Source: Pontibacter populi (GTDB taxonomy: Bacteria > Bacteroidota > Bacteroidia > Cytophagales > Hymenobacteraceae). From it: a DNA stretch of 64,000 nt. This document shows, in pieces, positions 50,173 through 59,602 of the stretch. The notes beneath the pieces were generated by a model, which was given only the letters and a program-made list of their open reading frames with translations, had not been told where the DNA came from and made no database searches. The translations under genes were made by a program, and so were the position numbers. The stretch lies in assembly GCF_019336435.1 (NCBI RefSeq), contig NZ_JAHWXQ010000003.1:124001-188000 (forward strand). The letters are read 5' to 3'. How positions within the stretch are numbered: position 1 is the first letter of the stretch; the number at the start of each line of letters is the position of its first letter.

Positions 50173-52686
50173 TTACTGTATTCCGTTACCGTCGCCCTGC
50201 TTGGCATCATCGTTACGGATGGATTTTTTGCGTTTAGGCGGACGTTGCTGATCCATTTTGCCGAAACTATAGTTAAAGGTTACTTTGGCGCCACGGTTAT
50301 AGTTATTGATACGGATGTGCTGCTCGTAATCTAAAGCATTCACATCAATCTCCATCTTCATGCTCTTTCTGAATGGGTTATCCAGGCCAAGGCTCAGGCC
50401 ACCTTTGCCACCAAACAGCTCTTTCTTGAAAGCTAAGCTATGGTAAGAGAACGAAGCAGAGTTGCCCTGCAGTTGTATTCTCTTAGAGTTAAAGCCACCG
50501 TTAAACTGCGCGCTGAAACCTTTACCAAAGTTGTAAGAAGAGTTCGCGTTGATGTTGTACATCCAGCCGCTGTTGGAGTAATCTGTGCTTTTCAGGTTTA
50601 CATAGTAGATGTTTGAGCTACCACCGATCGTCCAGGCGGTTACCGGCTTAACAGAACCAAACAAGCTGATCCCATAAGTTTTGTTCTGAGCAACGTTATC
50701 AAAAGTCAGAATGGTTGTGTTTGTTGCTTCATCATAGTCCGGAACTGTTTCAATAGCGTTGTCGGTCTGGCGCATATATAAGCTGGTACTGATAGACGCT
50801 GTTTTAAAGTAAGTGCTGTAACCTAATTCGAACAGGTTTGTCAGTTCGGCATCCAGGCGCGGATTTCCTTTTACAACTGTACCGGGTGCCTGATCCTGTT
50901 CAAACGGATTAAGATAGAACAATGATGGGCGCTGGATACGCTGCGTATAGTTAGCTTTTAAAGTATGCTTCTCTTTTATGGTATAAGACAGCGCTACACT
51001 AGGAATCAGGTTGCTGTAATCGTCAGAATAGCTTTCATTTTCTTCCGGATCACTGTTTTCAGTTCTTGAGTAATCGCCTGAAATATCGGTCTGCTCAAAA
51101 CGGGCACCAAGTTTTACGTTAAGCTTTTTCTGTATCGCAAATCCGTACGTTAAGTAAGAAGCATATACATTCTGGCCATAATCAAACGATAGTCTGTTGC
51201 GATCTTCTGTTCCTGTTTCTTCGTTGCTGGATAAACCATAGCTGGTCACATCTCTGAAAATTGACTTGGCGCCTACTTCCAGCATGCGCTTATTTTCAAA
51301 TGGGTGCACATAGTCAGCCTGTAAAGTCAGTTCCTTGTTTCCGCCATCGTTGCTGTTACGCTGTAAGTAAAAAGGAGCTTCGCTGAAACGGAAGCGGTCC
51401 TGATCGTTACGGGTATCAGCATCCGTTTCTGAATACTGCGATAGGATAGAAAGCTCCTGCTGTGGTTTTGCAAAAGTATGCACAAAGTCCAGGTTATAGT
51501 CTGTTCCTAATCGCTCGTTACGGTTTCTAATGTCAGTAGAGAAAGATTGCGATTCTTTTTCAATGCCCCCTTCCGTTACCTTTTGGTCCTGGTCGTTATT
51601 CATTTTAAAGTTACCACCGTTACTTCTCACACTTCCAGATAAAGTATTCTTTGGTGTAAAGTCATAATCAAACCCTAACTGCCCGTTCAGAAATAAACCG
51701 TTTATGGTAGTGTTGCCATACTGGCTTCTGATCATACGGTTCACAGATGGCTCGCTGTTTCTTGGCGAAATGGTAATATTGCTCATATCGCCTTTGTTGT
51801 AAAACGTATTGGCACCCAGGTTGGCATTTACTCCCAGCTTGCCGCGACGCACGTTCAGGCTGGCGTTACCATTGCTGGCGCGCGTACCCCCCGTTAAAGC
51901 TACTGACCCCGTTACTCCATGCAAACCACCATCTTTTTTAGTGATGATATTGATGATACCGGCTGTACCTTCGGCATCGTACTTGGCAGATGGGCTTGTA
52001 ATTACTTCTACCGATTTGATCTGATCGGCTGGGATCTGCTTCAGGGCGTCGGCAATGCTGCCGGCCATGATAGCAGAAGGCTTGTTATTGATTAGAACCC
52101 GTACGTTTGAGCTACCACGCAGCTGCACGTTACCATCTGTATCCAGCGATAGTGAAGGTACTTTTTGCAGCACATCAGCGGCGTTACCACCAGCGTTGGT
52201 GATATCCTTTTCAGCGTTGTAAACGGTACGATCTATTTTTTCCTCTACCAGTGGTTTTTCGCCGGTTATTACTACTTCATTCAGCCTTTTAGCGTCCGAA
52301 GCCAGGGTGATGCTACCCATATCCAGGTCCTGGTTATCAGAAGTAATAGCAAATTCGCTAAGCGTTTTCTGCTGATAGCCAATGAAGGACACAAGAAGCT
52401 TGTATTTACCTGTGCCAACTTTATTTATTGTGAAACGCCCTTTTTCGTCAGCCATAGTTCCGTCTATCGGTTTGCCGGTGCTTGCATTGATTAGCGCAAC
52501 CGTGGCAAACTCTACCGGATTTTTAGAATCGGCATCCAACACCACACCACTGATTTTAGCGTTGCCTTTAGGGGCTGTGGTGCCCGGTATAGCAGCCTGT
52601 TGCTGGGCCGGACGAGCCTGCTGACCTTGTGCAAATACTGGAACCGTACTCAGCCCCAGAAGTAATAACAGTACATTCTTATTCAT
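50173..52686 (-). CDS. Outer membrane beta-barrel family protein (TonB-dependent receptor-like)
   Basis: An 837-residue outer-membrane protein. A signal peptide (NKNVLLLLLGLSTVPVFAQ) and a Gln/Pro-rich linker lead to a carboxypeptidase-like regulatory domain (KISGVVLDADSKNPVEFATV, about 43-130). A plug-like domain follows (VLQKVPSLSLDTDGNVQLRG and AGIINIITKK, about 165-250), then a long barrel of the OMP_b-brl_3 type. No SusD-like partner is adjacent, so it is not a classic SusC. The basic, acidic C-terminus (QRPPKRKKSIRNDD) extends beyond the last strand, which is unusual for a barrel that normally ends in an aromatic. Substrate unknown. Confidence 0.88.
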   Translation of the reverse strand: MNKNVLLLLLGLSTVPVFAQGQQARPAQQQAAIPGTTAPKGNAKISGVVLDADSKNPVEFATVALINASTGKPIDGTMADEKGRFTINKVGTGKYKLLVSFIGYQQKTLSEFAITSDNQDLDMGSITLASDAKRLNEVVITGEKPLVEEKIDRTVYNAEKDITNAGGNAADVLQKVPSLSLDTDGNVQLRGSSNVRVLINNKPSAIMAGSIADALKQIPADQIKSVEVITSPSAKYDAEGTAGIINIITKKDGGLHGVTGSVALTGGTRASNGNASLNVRRGKLGVNANLGANTFYNKGDMSNITISPRNSEPSVNRMIRSQYGNTTINGLFLNGQLGFDYDFTPKNTLSGSVRSNGGNFKMNNDQDQKVTEGGIEKESQSFSTDIRNRNERLGTDYNLDFVHTFAKPQQELSILSQYSETDADTRNDQDRFRFSEAPFYLQRNSNDGGNKELTLQADYVHPFENKRMLEVGAKSIFRDVTSYGLSSNEETGTEDRNRLSFDYGQNVYASYLTYGFAIQKKLNVKLGARFEQTDISGDYSRTENSDPEENESYSDDYSNLIPSVALSYTIKEKHTLKANYTQRIQRPSLFYLNPFEQDQAPGTVVKGNPRLDAELTNLFELGYSTYFKTASISTSLYMRQTDNAIETVPDYDEATNTTILTFDNVAQNKTYGISLFGSVKPVTAWTIGGSSNIYYVNLKSTDYSNSGWMYNINANSSYNFGKGFSAQFNGGFNSKRIQLQGNSASFSYHSLAFKKELFGGKGGLSLGLDNPFRKSMKMEIDVNALDYEQHIRINNYNRGAKVTFNYSFGKMDQQRPPKRKKSIRNDDAKQGDGNGIQ

Positions 52687-52928
52687 AGTTTTTTATCGGA
52701 AAGGTTCTTGATATCCGTCCACGGAGAGTTATTCCAAACTTCACCATACAAAGTAAACCTGCTTTTCTGAACTGCTAAAACAGATTATACCAATGCACTT
52801 CATTTCCATATAAAGAGGCATAAGAACCCGATCAGTTTTTGGTCGGAATGGAAAGGGAATTGGTCGGCAATTGGTGGAGGCTATAGTTGTAGCTTAATGA
52901 AGTCGCAGAACTGTAGTTAGGCAAGGTT

Positions 52929-52962
52929 TATTTTGAGCAGAAAGGCAGAGTTCATACTTTCG
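52929..52962 (+). promoter_or_regulatory. Candidate promoter of osmC-like gene
   Basis: TTTATTTTGAG around 52929 gives a TTTG -33 element and TACTTTCG (52955-52962) a near match to TAnnTTTG, about 19 bases apart. Transcription would start near 52968, after the GTG at 52962 and before the ATG at 52977, which decides the start codon. Confidence 0.45.
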
Positions 52963-52976
52963 TGAAAAAACAAACG

Positions 52977-53390
52977 ATGGAAGTTAATTTAACACGATTA
53001 GACCAGGATTTTCATTTCGCAGCGACCGGTACATCGGGCGTAGCGGTGCACATGGATGCCAACCCGGAAATAGGTGGCCACAACATGGGGGCCCGCCCTA
53101 TGGAAATGCTGTTAATGGGACTTGGCGGCTGCAGCGCGATAGATGTGATCATGATCCTGAAAAAGCAGCGCCAGGAAGCGACTGCCTTCGACATAAAAGT
53201 AACCGCTGATCGCGAAAAGGTGGAAGAACACACCGAGTTCCGAAACATTAATGTGCATTTTAAATTGAGCGGCGACCTTAACGAAGATAAAGTACGCAAA
53301 GCCATTGAGCTGTCGCTGGAGAAATACTGCTCCGTAGCAATGGTACTTTACAAGACATCCACTATAACCTATAGTTTGGAACTGCTATAG
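52977..53390 (+). CDS. OsmC family protein
   Basis: A 137-residue OsmC/Ohr-fold protein from MEVNLTRLDQDFHF. The conserved core is GARPMEMLLMGLGGCSAIDVIMILKKQRQ, with the redox Cys in GGCSAID (about residues 45-60). A second Cys near the C-terminus (EKYCSVAMVLY) is the partner that in this family reduces organic hydroperoxides. A GTG five codons earlier is open but lies at the promoter. It is convergent with the next gene, one base between stops. Confidence 0.9.
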   Translation: MEVNLTRLDQDFHFAATGTSGVAVHMDANPEIGGHNMGARPMEMLLMGLGGCSAIDVIMILKKQRQEATAFDIKVTADREKVEEHTEFRNINVHFKLSGDLNEDKVRKAIELSLEKYCSVAMVLYKTSTITYSLELL

Positions 53391-53391
53391 G

Positions 53392-54120
53392 TTAAGCACT
53401 GAGCTTAGCCACATACTTTACCAGCGTGCGTTTGGCTATAGGCAGCAGACTTTGCTCCAGTGGCACCGGAACTTTGGATATGACTGCAAAGGTAGCGGGG
53501 TTAGGTAAGTCTTTCCGCTCTTTTATAAGCTGTACCTTCAGGTTCTCGTGAGTCAGGCTGAGGCCGCGGCGTACGGTTTGCACATGCTCTGTATTGATGC
53601 CGCGATACTGCTCGTAGGTATTTTTAAAGACTGTGATGCGGTACAGGTACACCTGCGTTTCTTTGCCCGGGAAGGTGTCCAGGAACAGGTAGCCTTCGTT
53701 ATGATAAATGGGCGTGATACCGACCGGGGTAATTTCGAGATGACTCTCCACAAACTCATATAGTTCTTTGCCTTCTTCCAGGGTTTCGCTGAAAAGGGGA
53801 GATGCGTATTGAATGATCTCTTCGATCTGCGCCATGGTCTCGTCGTCTTCCACTATTTTCTGGTAAATAAGCTCCAGCTTCTCAAAATCAGCACGGCTGA
53901 TGCGCTGCGGAAACTGTTCATATACCAGCTGCTTGTGCTCTTTTATCTGCATCAGGTTGCGGTAATGCATAATCAGGTCTGAGAAAACAGGATAAAGACG
54001 GTGTTGCCCGAACTCGGATTTTACAGCTTGCAGGTAGGCCAGCAGCATGTATTTTTTGTACTCGAAATCCAGTAAGCCTTCAGTAAGCCAGTTGATGGGT
54101 AGGGTGTTCATAGCCTTCAA
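53392..54120 (-). CDS. Conserved hypothetical protein
   Basis: A 242-residue cytosolic protein without a recognised motif. The N-terminal two-thirds are helical (DFEYKKYMLLAYLQAVKSEFG, LMQIKEHKQLVYEQFPQRIS) and the rest alternates strands (HLEITPVGITPIYHNEGYLF, TQVYLYRITVF). It ends on a basic helix. The codon use resembles neighbouring host genes. No signal peptide is present. Confidence 0.7.
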   Translation of the reverse strand: MKAMNTLPINWLTEGLLDFEYKKYMLLAYLQAVKSEFGQHRLYPVFSDLIMHYRNLMQIKEHKQLVYEQFPQRISRADFEKLELIYQKIVEDDETMAQIEEIIQYASPLFSETLEEGKELYEFVESHLEITPVGITPIYHNEGYLFLDTFPGKETQVYLYRITVFKNTYEQYRGINTEHVQTVRRGLSLTHENLKVQLIKERKDLPNPATFAVISKVPVPLEQSLLPIAKRTLVKYVAKLSA

Positions 54121-54361
54121 CTTTATAGTTTATTCTTGCTGTATTTAACGTAGGATGCAGAAAGTAAGGTTATAGTTCAGGTAAGTTTTATATGTCGCAA
54201 CTATAGTTACCGTCAATGGTTTAGTACTAAAACTATAGTTGTTCATCAGATTTGAGATTAACTAAACCATAGCCTTTACGTTAGTTAAGCATAACCAAAA
54301 GGTGAAGATTGCCGGAAAAACCGCATCGGACCTTATCTGACAAACTTAACAAAGAGCAAAC

Positions 54362-54670
54362 ATGAATAACCACACAGAGAATTTTGAAGGCATAAAACTA
54401 GACATACAGGCAGTTGGCGTAGAATTATCAGATGTGATACATAACAACATCCGCGAGAAGATATCAAAACTAAAGCGCCATGCCAGCAAAATAGATTCGG
54501 TAGATGTTTATTTTAAGGAAGAAGCAAACCATGCTACCAACACGAAAAGTGTAAGAATGCGTGTGGGTGTGCCAGGTAACGATGTTTTTGCCCAGGATGA
54601 AGGCGACAACTGGTACCAGTTGCTGGATAACGTAGAAGAAAAACTGAAGCGCCAGTTAGGGAAAAAATAA
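54362..54670 (+). CDS. hpf: Ribosome hibernation promoting factor / RaiA family
   Basis: A 102-residue protein with the HPF/RaiA beta-alpha-beta-beta-beta-alpha pattern: KLDIQAVGVELSDVIHNNIREKISKLKRHASKIDSVDVYF followed by VRMRVGVPGNDVFAQDEGDNWYQLLDNVEEKLKRQL. It binds the small ribosomal subunit in stationary phase and blocks initiation. Its length is that of short HPF, without the dimerising C-terminal extension of long HPF. It is monocistronic with a terminator downstream. Confidence 0.92.
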   Translation: MNNHTENFEGIKLDIQAVGVELSDVIHNNIREKISKLKRHASKIDSVDVYFKEEANHATNTKSVRMRVGVPGNDVFAQDEGDNWYQLLDNVEEKLKRQLGKK

Positions 54671-54695
54671 CCTATAGTTGCAATTTAGTAACTAT

Positions 54696-54735
54696 AAAAA
54701 AGCCTCTCTGCTTATTTTAGCAGTGAGGCTTTTTT
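54696..54735. terminator. Bidirectional intrinsic terminator
   Basis: The stem AAAAAAGCCTCTCTGC / GCAGTGAGGCTTTTTT (one mismatch) lies between the convergent hpf and S1/P1 nuclease genes, with A and T runs on its sides. Confidence 0.85.
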
Positions 54736-54751
54736 GTGATGTAAACTATAG

Positions 54752-55546
54752 TTAGCCGAAGATCTCGTTCAGCAGGCCGGCAAGGTGAATGCCACCTTTC
54801 AGCAGTTGCTGGTTAAGGGTATCAACGTTGTCGTAGTTGTAGCGGTAGCTCAGTTTTTGTTCCGGCTGCACTTCACTATAGATCTTGTTGCTCACCAGAT
54901 AAGATTCGTACAACCACTCGCTTACCGGCTGTTTCATCCACGCTTTGCGCTGGGCTTTGGTGGTGTGGTTCAGGTGGGTGCTGTACTCGGTGTAGCTCAA
55001 ATCCTGCGACTCGATCAGGTCGCTGTCCCAGAGGCGGTGCAGGTTGGTTGGCTCCCCAAACCAGAACAGTTTTACACGGTTACCACCCAGGTCATCGGGA
55101 CGGCCGGTGTGCATGGGCTGGTGAATATCGCCTGCCATGTGGATCACCAGGCGCAGGTACATCTGTGCCTTGTCTTTTGGCAGATCCTTTTTCTTCAGCT
55201 CTGCTACCAGCATGTTCAGTTTGGTGTGTATGTTGGTGGCGGTATCGGCCATCAGGGCGGCGGTAAACTCGTCCTTGTTCATACCCGACTTAAAGTTGAT
55301 GTAATGCCAGGTATCCAGGTACTTATAGCTCGGCTCCGATTTTACGAAGTCTGCCCAGTTGCTGGCCATGGCTACCGACTCAGTGCCCAGGATTTTCTTT
55401 ACTTGTTTTTTTGCCTTGCAGCTCAGGTTACGTTCTGCAATTTCGCCTACCACGCGGTGACCCAGCATGCCCCAGGCCATCGACTGAAGCGGCATGTACA
55501 GGAACATCCCCGCCAATATTACTTTTTTAAGCGCGTTAAATGCCAT
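54752..55546 (-). CDS. S1/P1 nuclease, secreted zinc enzyme
   Basis: A 264-residue S1/P1 nuclease. A signal peptide (ILAGMFLYMPLQSMA) is cut before Trp25, and that N-terminal Trp is itself a zinc ligand in the family (WGMLGHRVVGEIAE). Other metal ligands lie in YLDTWHYIN (about 76-84), HMAGDIHQPMHTG (about 133-145) and NLHRLWDSDLI (about 167-177). It should cleave single-stranded DNA and RNA in the periplasm or outside. It is the second predicted extracytoplasmic nuclease in the window after the island's DRGH enzyme. It ends next to a strong terminator. Confidence 0.95.
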   Translation of the reverse strand: MAFNALKKVILAGMFLYMPLQSMAWGMLGHRVVGEIAERNLSCKAKKQVKKILGTESVAMASNWADFVKSEPSYKYLDTWHYINFKSGMNKDEFTAALMADTATNIHTKLNMLVAELKKKDLPKDKAQMYLRLVIHMAGDIHQPMHTGRPDDLGGNRVKLFWFGEPTNLHRLWDSDLIESQDLSYTEYSTHLNHTTKAQRKAWMKQPVSEWLYESYLVSNKIYSEVQPEQKLSYRYNYDNVDTLNQQLLKGGIHLAGLLNEIFG

Positions 55547-55615
55547 TGATGTAAGAAACTATAGGTTAGATAAATTCGGCAGCAAAGGTCCGAAAATTCT
55601 GCAGAAACCCGATGC

Positions 55616-56995
55616 CTATAGTTGAGAATTGTTTGGAGTGGTTGCCTGCGTTGTACTGGCGTGACTATAGTTGGTTTGATTAGCAATGATTGTAACGATA
55701 GCTTCGGGTAGTTCCTGTTTTTGTGCAACGGTAACATTCACCAGCCTGAACTTAGCTTCGCCTTTCAGCATGCGGGTGCGCCAGTCCCATTGGTCTATTG
55801 TTTGGTGTAGCCCGTTATCCATCCACCAGGCAGTGTAAAGGGTGTCTTTCCCTTTTTGAAGCTCGCCCACATACACGTTATAGTTGCCGATCTGCCGCTG
55901 CTGCACATGCCTGAACTTATAGCCGCTTCCTTCCCAGCAGATTAACGGATGATGCTCTGTAGAGTAAAAAGCCTGTATCGGCTTCAGGTAAACCAACACA
56001 TTTTCGTTGCTGTATTTGGTAACTCCGTTCTCCAATGTGGTAGCCTGAAATCCATGTAGCTGTGGTATAGTTTGTTCCAGTGCCATTACCGGTTTTTCAC
56101 TTTTAATCGTCAGCCCGGTTCCGGTCAGCATAAGGAGCAACAGGTAATTCAGCAGTAAAGAGCCTCTTAAACTGATAGCTGACTTTGGGGATGCATTTGG
56201 GGAAGCATTGGATAGATATTGCTGCAGCCTTTTTGCCGTGAAGTAAAAAGGTACAAGCGCATAGATCAGTAAGCAAAGCAAGCCTAACACATCGTGAAGC
56301 GGGTTTCCGGGCAAAATCTTAAACCAAACCAACAGCAGAATCCGCAGTAAGTTTGCTACCAGGTTCAGAAGCAGCATAAAACACAGCATCATCCCGATAA
56401 ACAAGATCGGAAAATTTTTCTGATAAGTCTTTTGCAGATGCGCCAGTATGAAAACAGCCAGGATCAGGGCGAGTGACAGCATTGACAATCCTGCACAAGC
56501 TGGGTCTACAGAAAACTCTTCCTCGTTTACCAGAATGATATTCCCGGCAGCTTCCGCCTGTTTTTCCATGGTGTTAAAGATGGCCACAGCCCAGGTAGTT
56601 AACTGCATCCGAAGCGGAAAACTGATAATGTTGGCGATGTACTTGAAGATAGGTGAGGCCACCACAAGCAATAGAATCGGGTAGATGGAGATTCTGCCAA
56701 CTATAAGCTGCGCGCCACACCAGAGTGCCACAACAGAAGTAAAGAAGTACAAGGTACTGTTTTGCAGTGTGGCAGCCAGAAGAGCCAGCACTATAGTTGC
56801 GATCAACAGCGCAGGTGATAATGATTTTTGAGGCTGCACCTGCGCTACAAAAGGCACAAGCACCATCGCCAACGCCCATTGGCTGTCCCAGAGCAGGTAT
56901 TCGCTCAGGAAAATGCCAGCCACCAGTAGGTACAGACCCAATACCAGCAGCGGAATCAACAATTGTTCGGTAGGCCTTAGAGCGGTTAACTTCAT
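55616..56995 (-). CDS. xrtN: Exosortase N
   Basis: A 459-residue polytopic membrane protein. I take the ATG at 56995, four bases overlapping the VIT-protein stop (ATGA); the frame is open 22 codons further but without family character. The exosortase triad is present: Cys in DPACAGLSMLSL (about 188-199), Arg in NLLRILLLV (about 239-247) and His in NPLHDVLGLL (about 255-264). The C-terminal 150 residues are a periplasmic domain (KPVMALEQTIPQLHGFQ onward). Exosortases cleave and anchor proteins carrying a C-terminal tripartite signal. The likely substrate is encoded just upstream. Confidence 0.92.
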   Translation of the reverse strand: MKLTALRPTEQLLIPLLVLGLYLLVAGIFLSEYLLWDSQWALAMVLVPFVAQVQPQKSLSPALLIATIVLALLAATLQNSTLYFFTSVVALWCGAQLIVGRISIYPILLLVVASPIFKYIANIISFPLRMQLTTWAVAIFNTMEKQAEAAGNIILVNEEEFSVDPACAGLSMLSLALILAVFILAHLQKTYQKNFPILFIGMMLCFMLLLNLVANLLRILLLVWFKILPGNPLHDVLGLLCLLIYALVPFYFTAKRLQQYLSNASPNASPKSAISLRGSLLLNYLLLLMLTGTGLTIKSEKPVMALEQTIPQLHGFQATTLENGVTKYSNENVLVYLKPIQAFYSTEHHPLICWEGSGYKFRHVQQRQIGNYNVYVGELQKGKDTLYTAWWMDNGLHQTIDQWDWRTRMLKGEAKFRLVNVTVAQKQELPEAIVTIIANQTNYSHASTTQATTPNNSQL

Positions 56996-59505
56996 CTCAG
57001 GAAGTATGGTTTTAACGTGAAATACCCAATGATCAGTGCAGCCAGGAAGATGAGTGCCCATTCTTCAGGCTCCGGCACCGCACCCGAACCATTCATGCTG
57101 GCATTTCCCAAGCTGTCTTTACTTTTCTGTATGTCGAAGCGCTCGTAATCTGCCTGCGTTTCCAGCACGATCAGGCTGGATACCGGGCTAACAATATTGG
57201 CTTGCGTGGCTTCCGCGATCAGCGCATCTTCTATAAAATCTTTGCTGAAATAACGGGCCCCGATCTGCTGCAACACGTGGTTATAGGCAAACAGGCGTAG
57301 CAAATGGTCCGGGGCAGTACCTCCGGCTATAGTTGTGTTTTCTTTAACTATAGCCAACCCCGATTCTCCTAAGCGCACCGTGTTTTGATCGATCGTTGTA
57401 TTTATAAATTGCTGTTGCTGCAGTAAGGTTGCCAATTGCTTTGTGTCGCCGTACATGGGGGCAATAACGTGCAGTTCTTTCAGGCTTTTAAAGTAAGGCG
57501 ACAGCTGCTGACCTAACGAGAAGATTCTTATAGTTGATTGTTGCAGCAATGCATCAGCCATCTCCTCTGCAAAGGGAGTGTCTTTCAAGTCGCTGAGGTT
57601 AGGAGAGATGCCGTTGCTTTTACTGATGACCAGTGCCTGTTCCGGGTTTTTGATTTTGTGCAGCGGAAAGAGGGAGTAGTTCCGTTGCTGCAACAAGCCA
57701 AACAGTTCTGCTTTGTTCTGTTGGTTCAGTTGCACCATTTTTCCATCCCAGACATACACCTGCTTTTGCTGCACGGTCTCCCACACACGATTAAACTCAC
57801 TCTCAGACCAGCTGGCATTGATATCCAGGTACAGTTGTTGAGGCGCAAATGGCACAAGCTGTTGCGGGAGTTCTGTGATCTTATAGTTGTTGCCAGCAAA
57901 ACTGAAACTGCCACTTGCCAAAGCAGGTGTACTAAACTGCAGACTCCAGTCCTGACTATAGTTGCCCTGGCGTTTGTACTCGTTGCTGCGCGTAAGTTTA
58001 TAGTCTGATGGCAATTTCAGGCCGCTCACGTTATCATCTACATGCACCACGGATGTTTCCGTGGCGCCCAGTGTGCTTGGTCCGGTAAAGTAAATGTTGT
58101 CGTACACAAGCGAATTGCCGCGTTGCTGAAGCGGAGAGGTTACCCCGATCTTAAACTGGCGTTCTTCTTCAGGTGTGCACGGAAATACCCTTACAGAAAC
58201 CCTGTTGCCTTCCTGCCAGTGTACCACCGACGGGTCGCGGGCTTCTACGCCAACTATAGTTTTGTAAGCGGTTTGTGCTTTGCTTTTTGTGGTAAGATAG
58301 CCTTTTTCTTCGCGGCCGTTTATCCAGAGCGAGAGGGACGAAACTACGCTGCCTTCCGGCAGAAAAAAGGTATAGATAGCTTCCTGTTGGTTGCTGCTGT
58401 GGGCCATGTTATTATGCACGCGAAGTACTTTTTCGGTATAAGCCAGCCTGTAGTTCGGGTAAATGCGCACCTGCGACACTACATTGGCGGTACGCAGGTT
58501 ATTGCCTGACCAAAGTCGTTCCTCGGCCTGGTGGCGCGCATCGTACATGCTTTCCAGAATCTTTATCTTTTCCTTCCTGTCCAGGCCTGGCTCACCCAGC
58601 AACAGCACCGATAAAATTACAAGTGGGTCGTGGCGCTTTACTTCATCAAAGTTATCACGGGGCATTTCCCACATACTGAACTCACCAGTAGGAACCTGGT
58701 AAACGAGGTCCGTTTTCATGATGCGTTCGGTCAGGTAATCGGCTGGTAGTTGCTGGCTTAGATTTATCCAGCGTGGCAGCGTTTCATTTTCCTGGATGAC
58801 GTAATCGTTGCCGCTAAAGGTTATCTGTTCGTTGCGGTTCTGCCATTGCCAGATGTAAAAGATATCGAAAAGAATAGGGAAAGAGGCACCGGCCATAAAA
58901 CTGCGCAGGTATTGCCGGTCTTCGGAGGTCGCTTTGTACACACCAAAACCTAAAGCTACTACCACCCAAAGCGGAACGTAGGTGTGCAACGAAATGCCCA
59001 AGGCCAGCACTCCAAAAATACTGATAATGTAAAGCGGCAACAGGTAAACGGCATAGTACACCCAAATTATTGATCCGGCGCCAAGTATAAAAAGCAACCC
59101 CTGGTTCAGGCGTTTCGGCAACCGCTCCCGGAAACTATAGGCCATCAGCGATACACAGAAAAGTGTGATAAACGCCTCCAGCCACGGAACAGAATCCTGG
59201 AAAATGCTCATCTGGCGGTTAAGCGAGTAACAGCTAATGATAAAAAGTACCAGGTACAGATAAAGGTATTCTATGTGCCGAAAAGGCCTTTTAAAGGAGA
59301 ACACCCCCTGCGAGAGCATCGCCACAAAGTAAACGGCAGTCAAACTATAGTTTATCCAGAAAAGGCCGAAAGCTACCTCATCTGTTGCGCCGATACCCCA
59401 CTCCGGTAGCATAAATAGCAGGAAGGAAACTAGAATCAGCCCTACGCCAATTAACTTCAGCTTGAGTTCTGTTTTTACAGGTATTTCTTTGGTCAGAGTT
59501 TTCAT
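56992..59505 (-). CDS. XrtN-system VIT domain protein, predicted exosortase substrate
   Basis: An 837-residue protein. The N-terminus has about six transmembrane helices (about 15-225). A VIT-type domain follows at about 345-480 (RLAYTEKVLRVHNNMAHSS, YTFFLPEGSVVSSLSLWING, RVSVRVFPCTPEEERQF). A large C-terminal region leads to PEPEEWALIFLAALIIGYF and a basic end (KPYFLR): proline/acidic motif, membrane helix, positive tail, the tripartite sorting signal for exosortase N. It overlaps xrtN by 4 bases, so enzyme and substrate are made together, as in the described XrtN systems. Confidence 0.9.
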   Translation of the reverse strand: MKTLTKEIPVKTELKLKLIGVGLILVSFLLFMLPEWGIGATDEVAFGLFWINYSLTAVYFVAMLSQGVFSFKRPFRHIEYLYLYLVLFIISCYSLNRQMSIFQDSVPWLEAFITLFCVSLMAYSFRERLPKRLNQGLLFILGAGSIIWVYYAVYLLPLYIISIFGVLALGISLHTYVPLWVVVALGFGVYKATSEDRQYLRSFMAGASFPILFDIFYIWQWQNRNEQITFSGNDYVIQENETLPRWINLSQQLPADYLTERIMKTDLVYQVPTGEFSMWEMPRDNFDEVKRHDPLVILSVLLLGEPGLDRKEKIKILESMYDARHQAEERLWSGNNLRTANVVSQVRIYPNYRLAYTEKVLRVHNNMAHSSNQQEAIYTFFLPEGSVVSSLSLWINGREEKGYLTTKSKAQTAYKTIVGVEARDPSVVHWQEGNRVSVRVFPCTPEEERQFKIGVTSPLQQRGNSLVYDNIYFTGPSTLGATETSVVHVDDNVSGLKLPSDYKLTRSNEYKRQGNYSQDWSLQFSTPALASGSFSFAGNNYKITELPQQLVPFAPQQLYLDINASWSESEFNRVWETVQQKQVYVWDGKMVQLNQQNKAELFGLLQQRNYSLFPLHKIKNPEQALVISKSNGISPNLSDLKDTPFAEEMADALLQQSTIRIFSLGQQLSPYFKSLKELHVIAPMYGDTKQLATLLQQQQFINTTIDQNTVRLGESGLAIVKENTTIAGGTAPDHLLRLFAYNHVLQQIGARYFSKDFIEDALIAEATQANIVSPVSSLIVLETQADYERFDIQKSKDSLGNASMNGSGAVPEPEEWALIFLAALIIGYFTLKPYFLR

Positions 59506-59602
59506 TTTTTAGACATAGTTCCGGCTGTCCACCACTTGGAAGCTGGGTAGATGGATAGTTTAATAAGAGAAGAAGCAGTAAGAAGATTGTAAGGTCTGGT
59601 GC

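Noticed and set aside
54785..55549. 254-codon plus-strand frame over the S1/P1 nuclease
   Set aside because: It is an antisense shadow; the minus strand carries all zinc-ligand motifs and a signal peptide.
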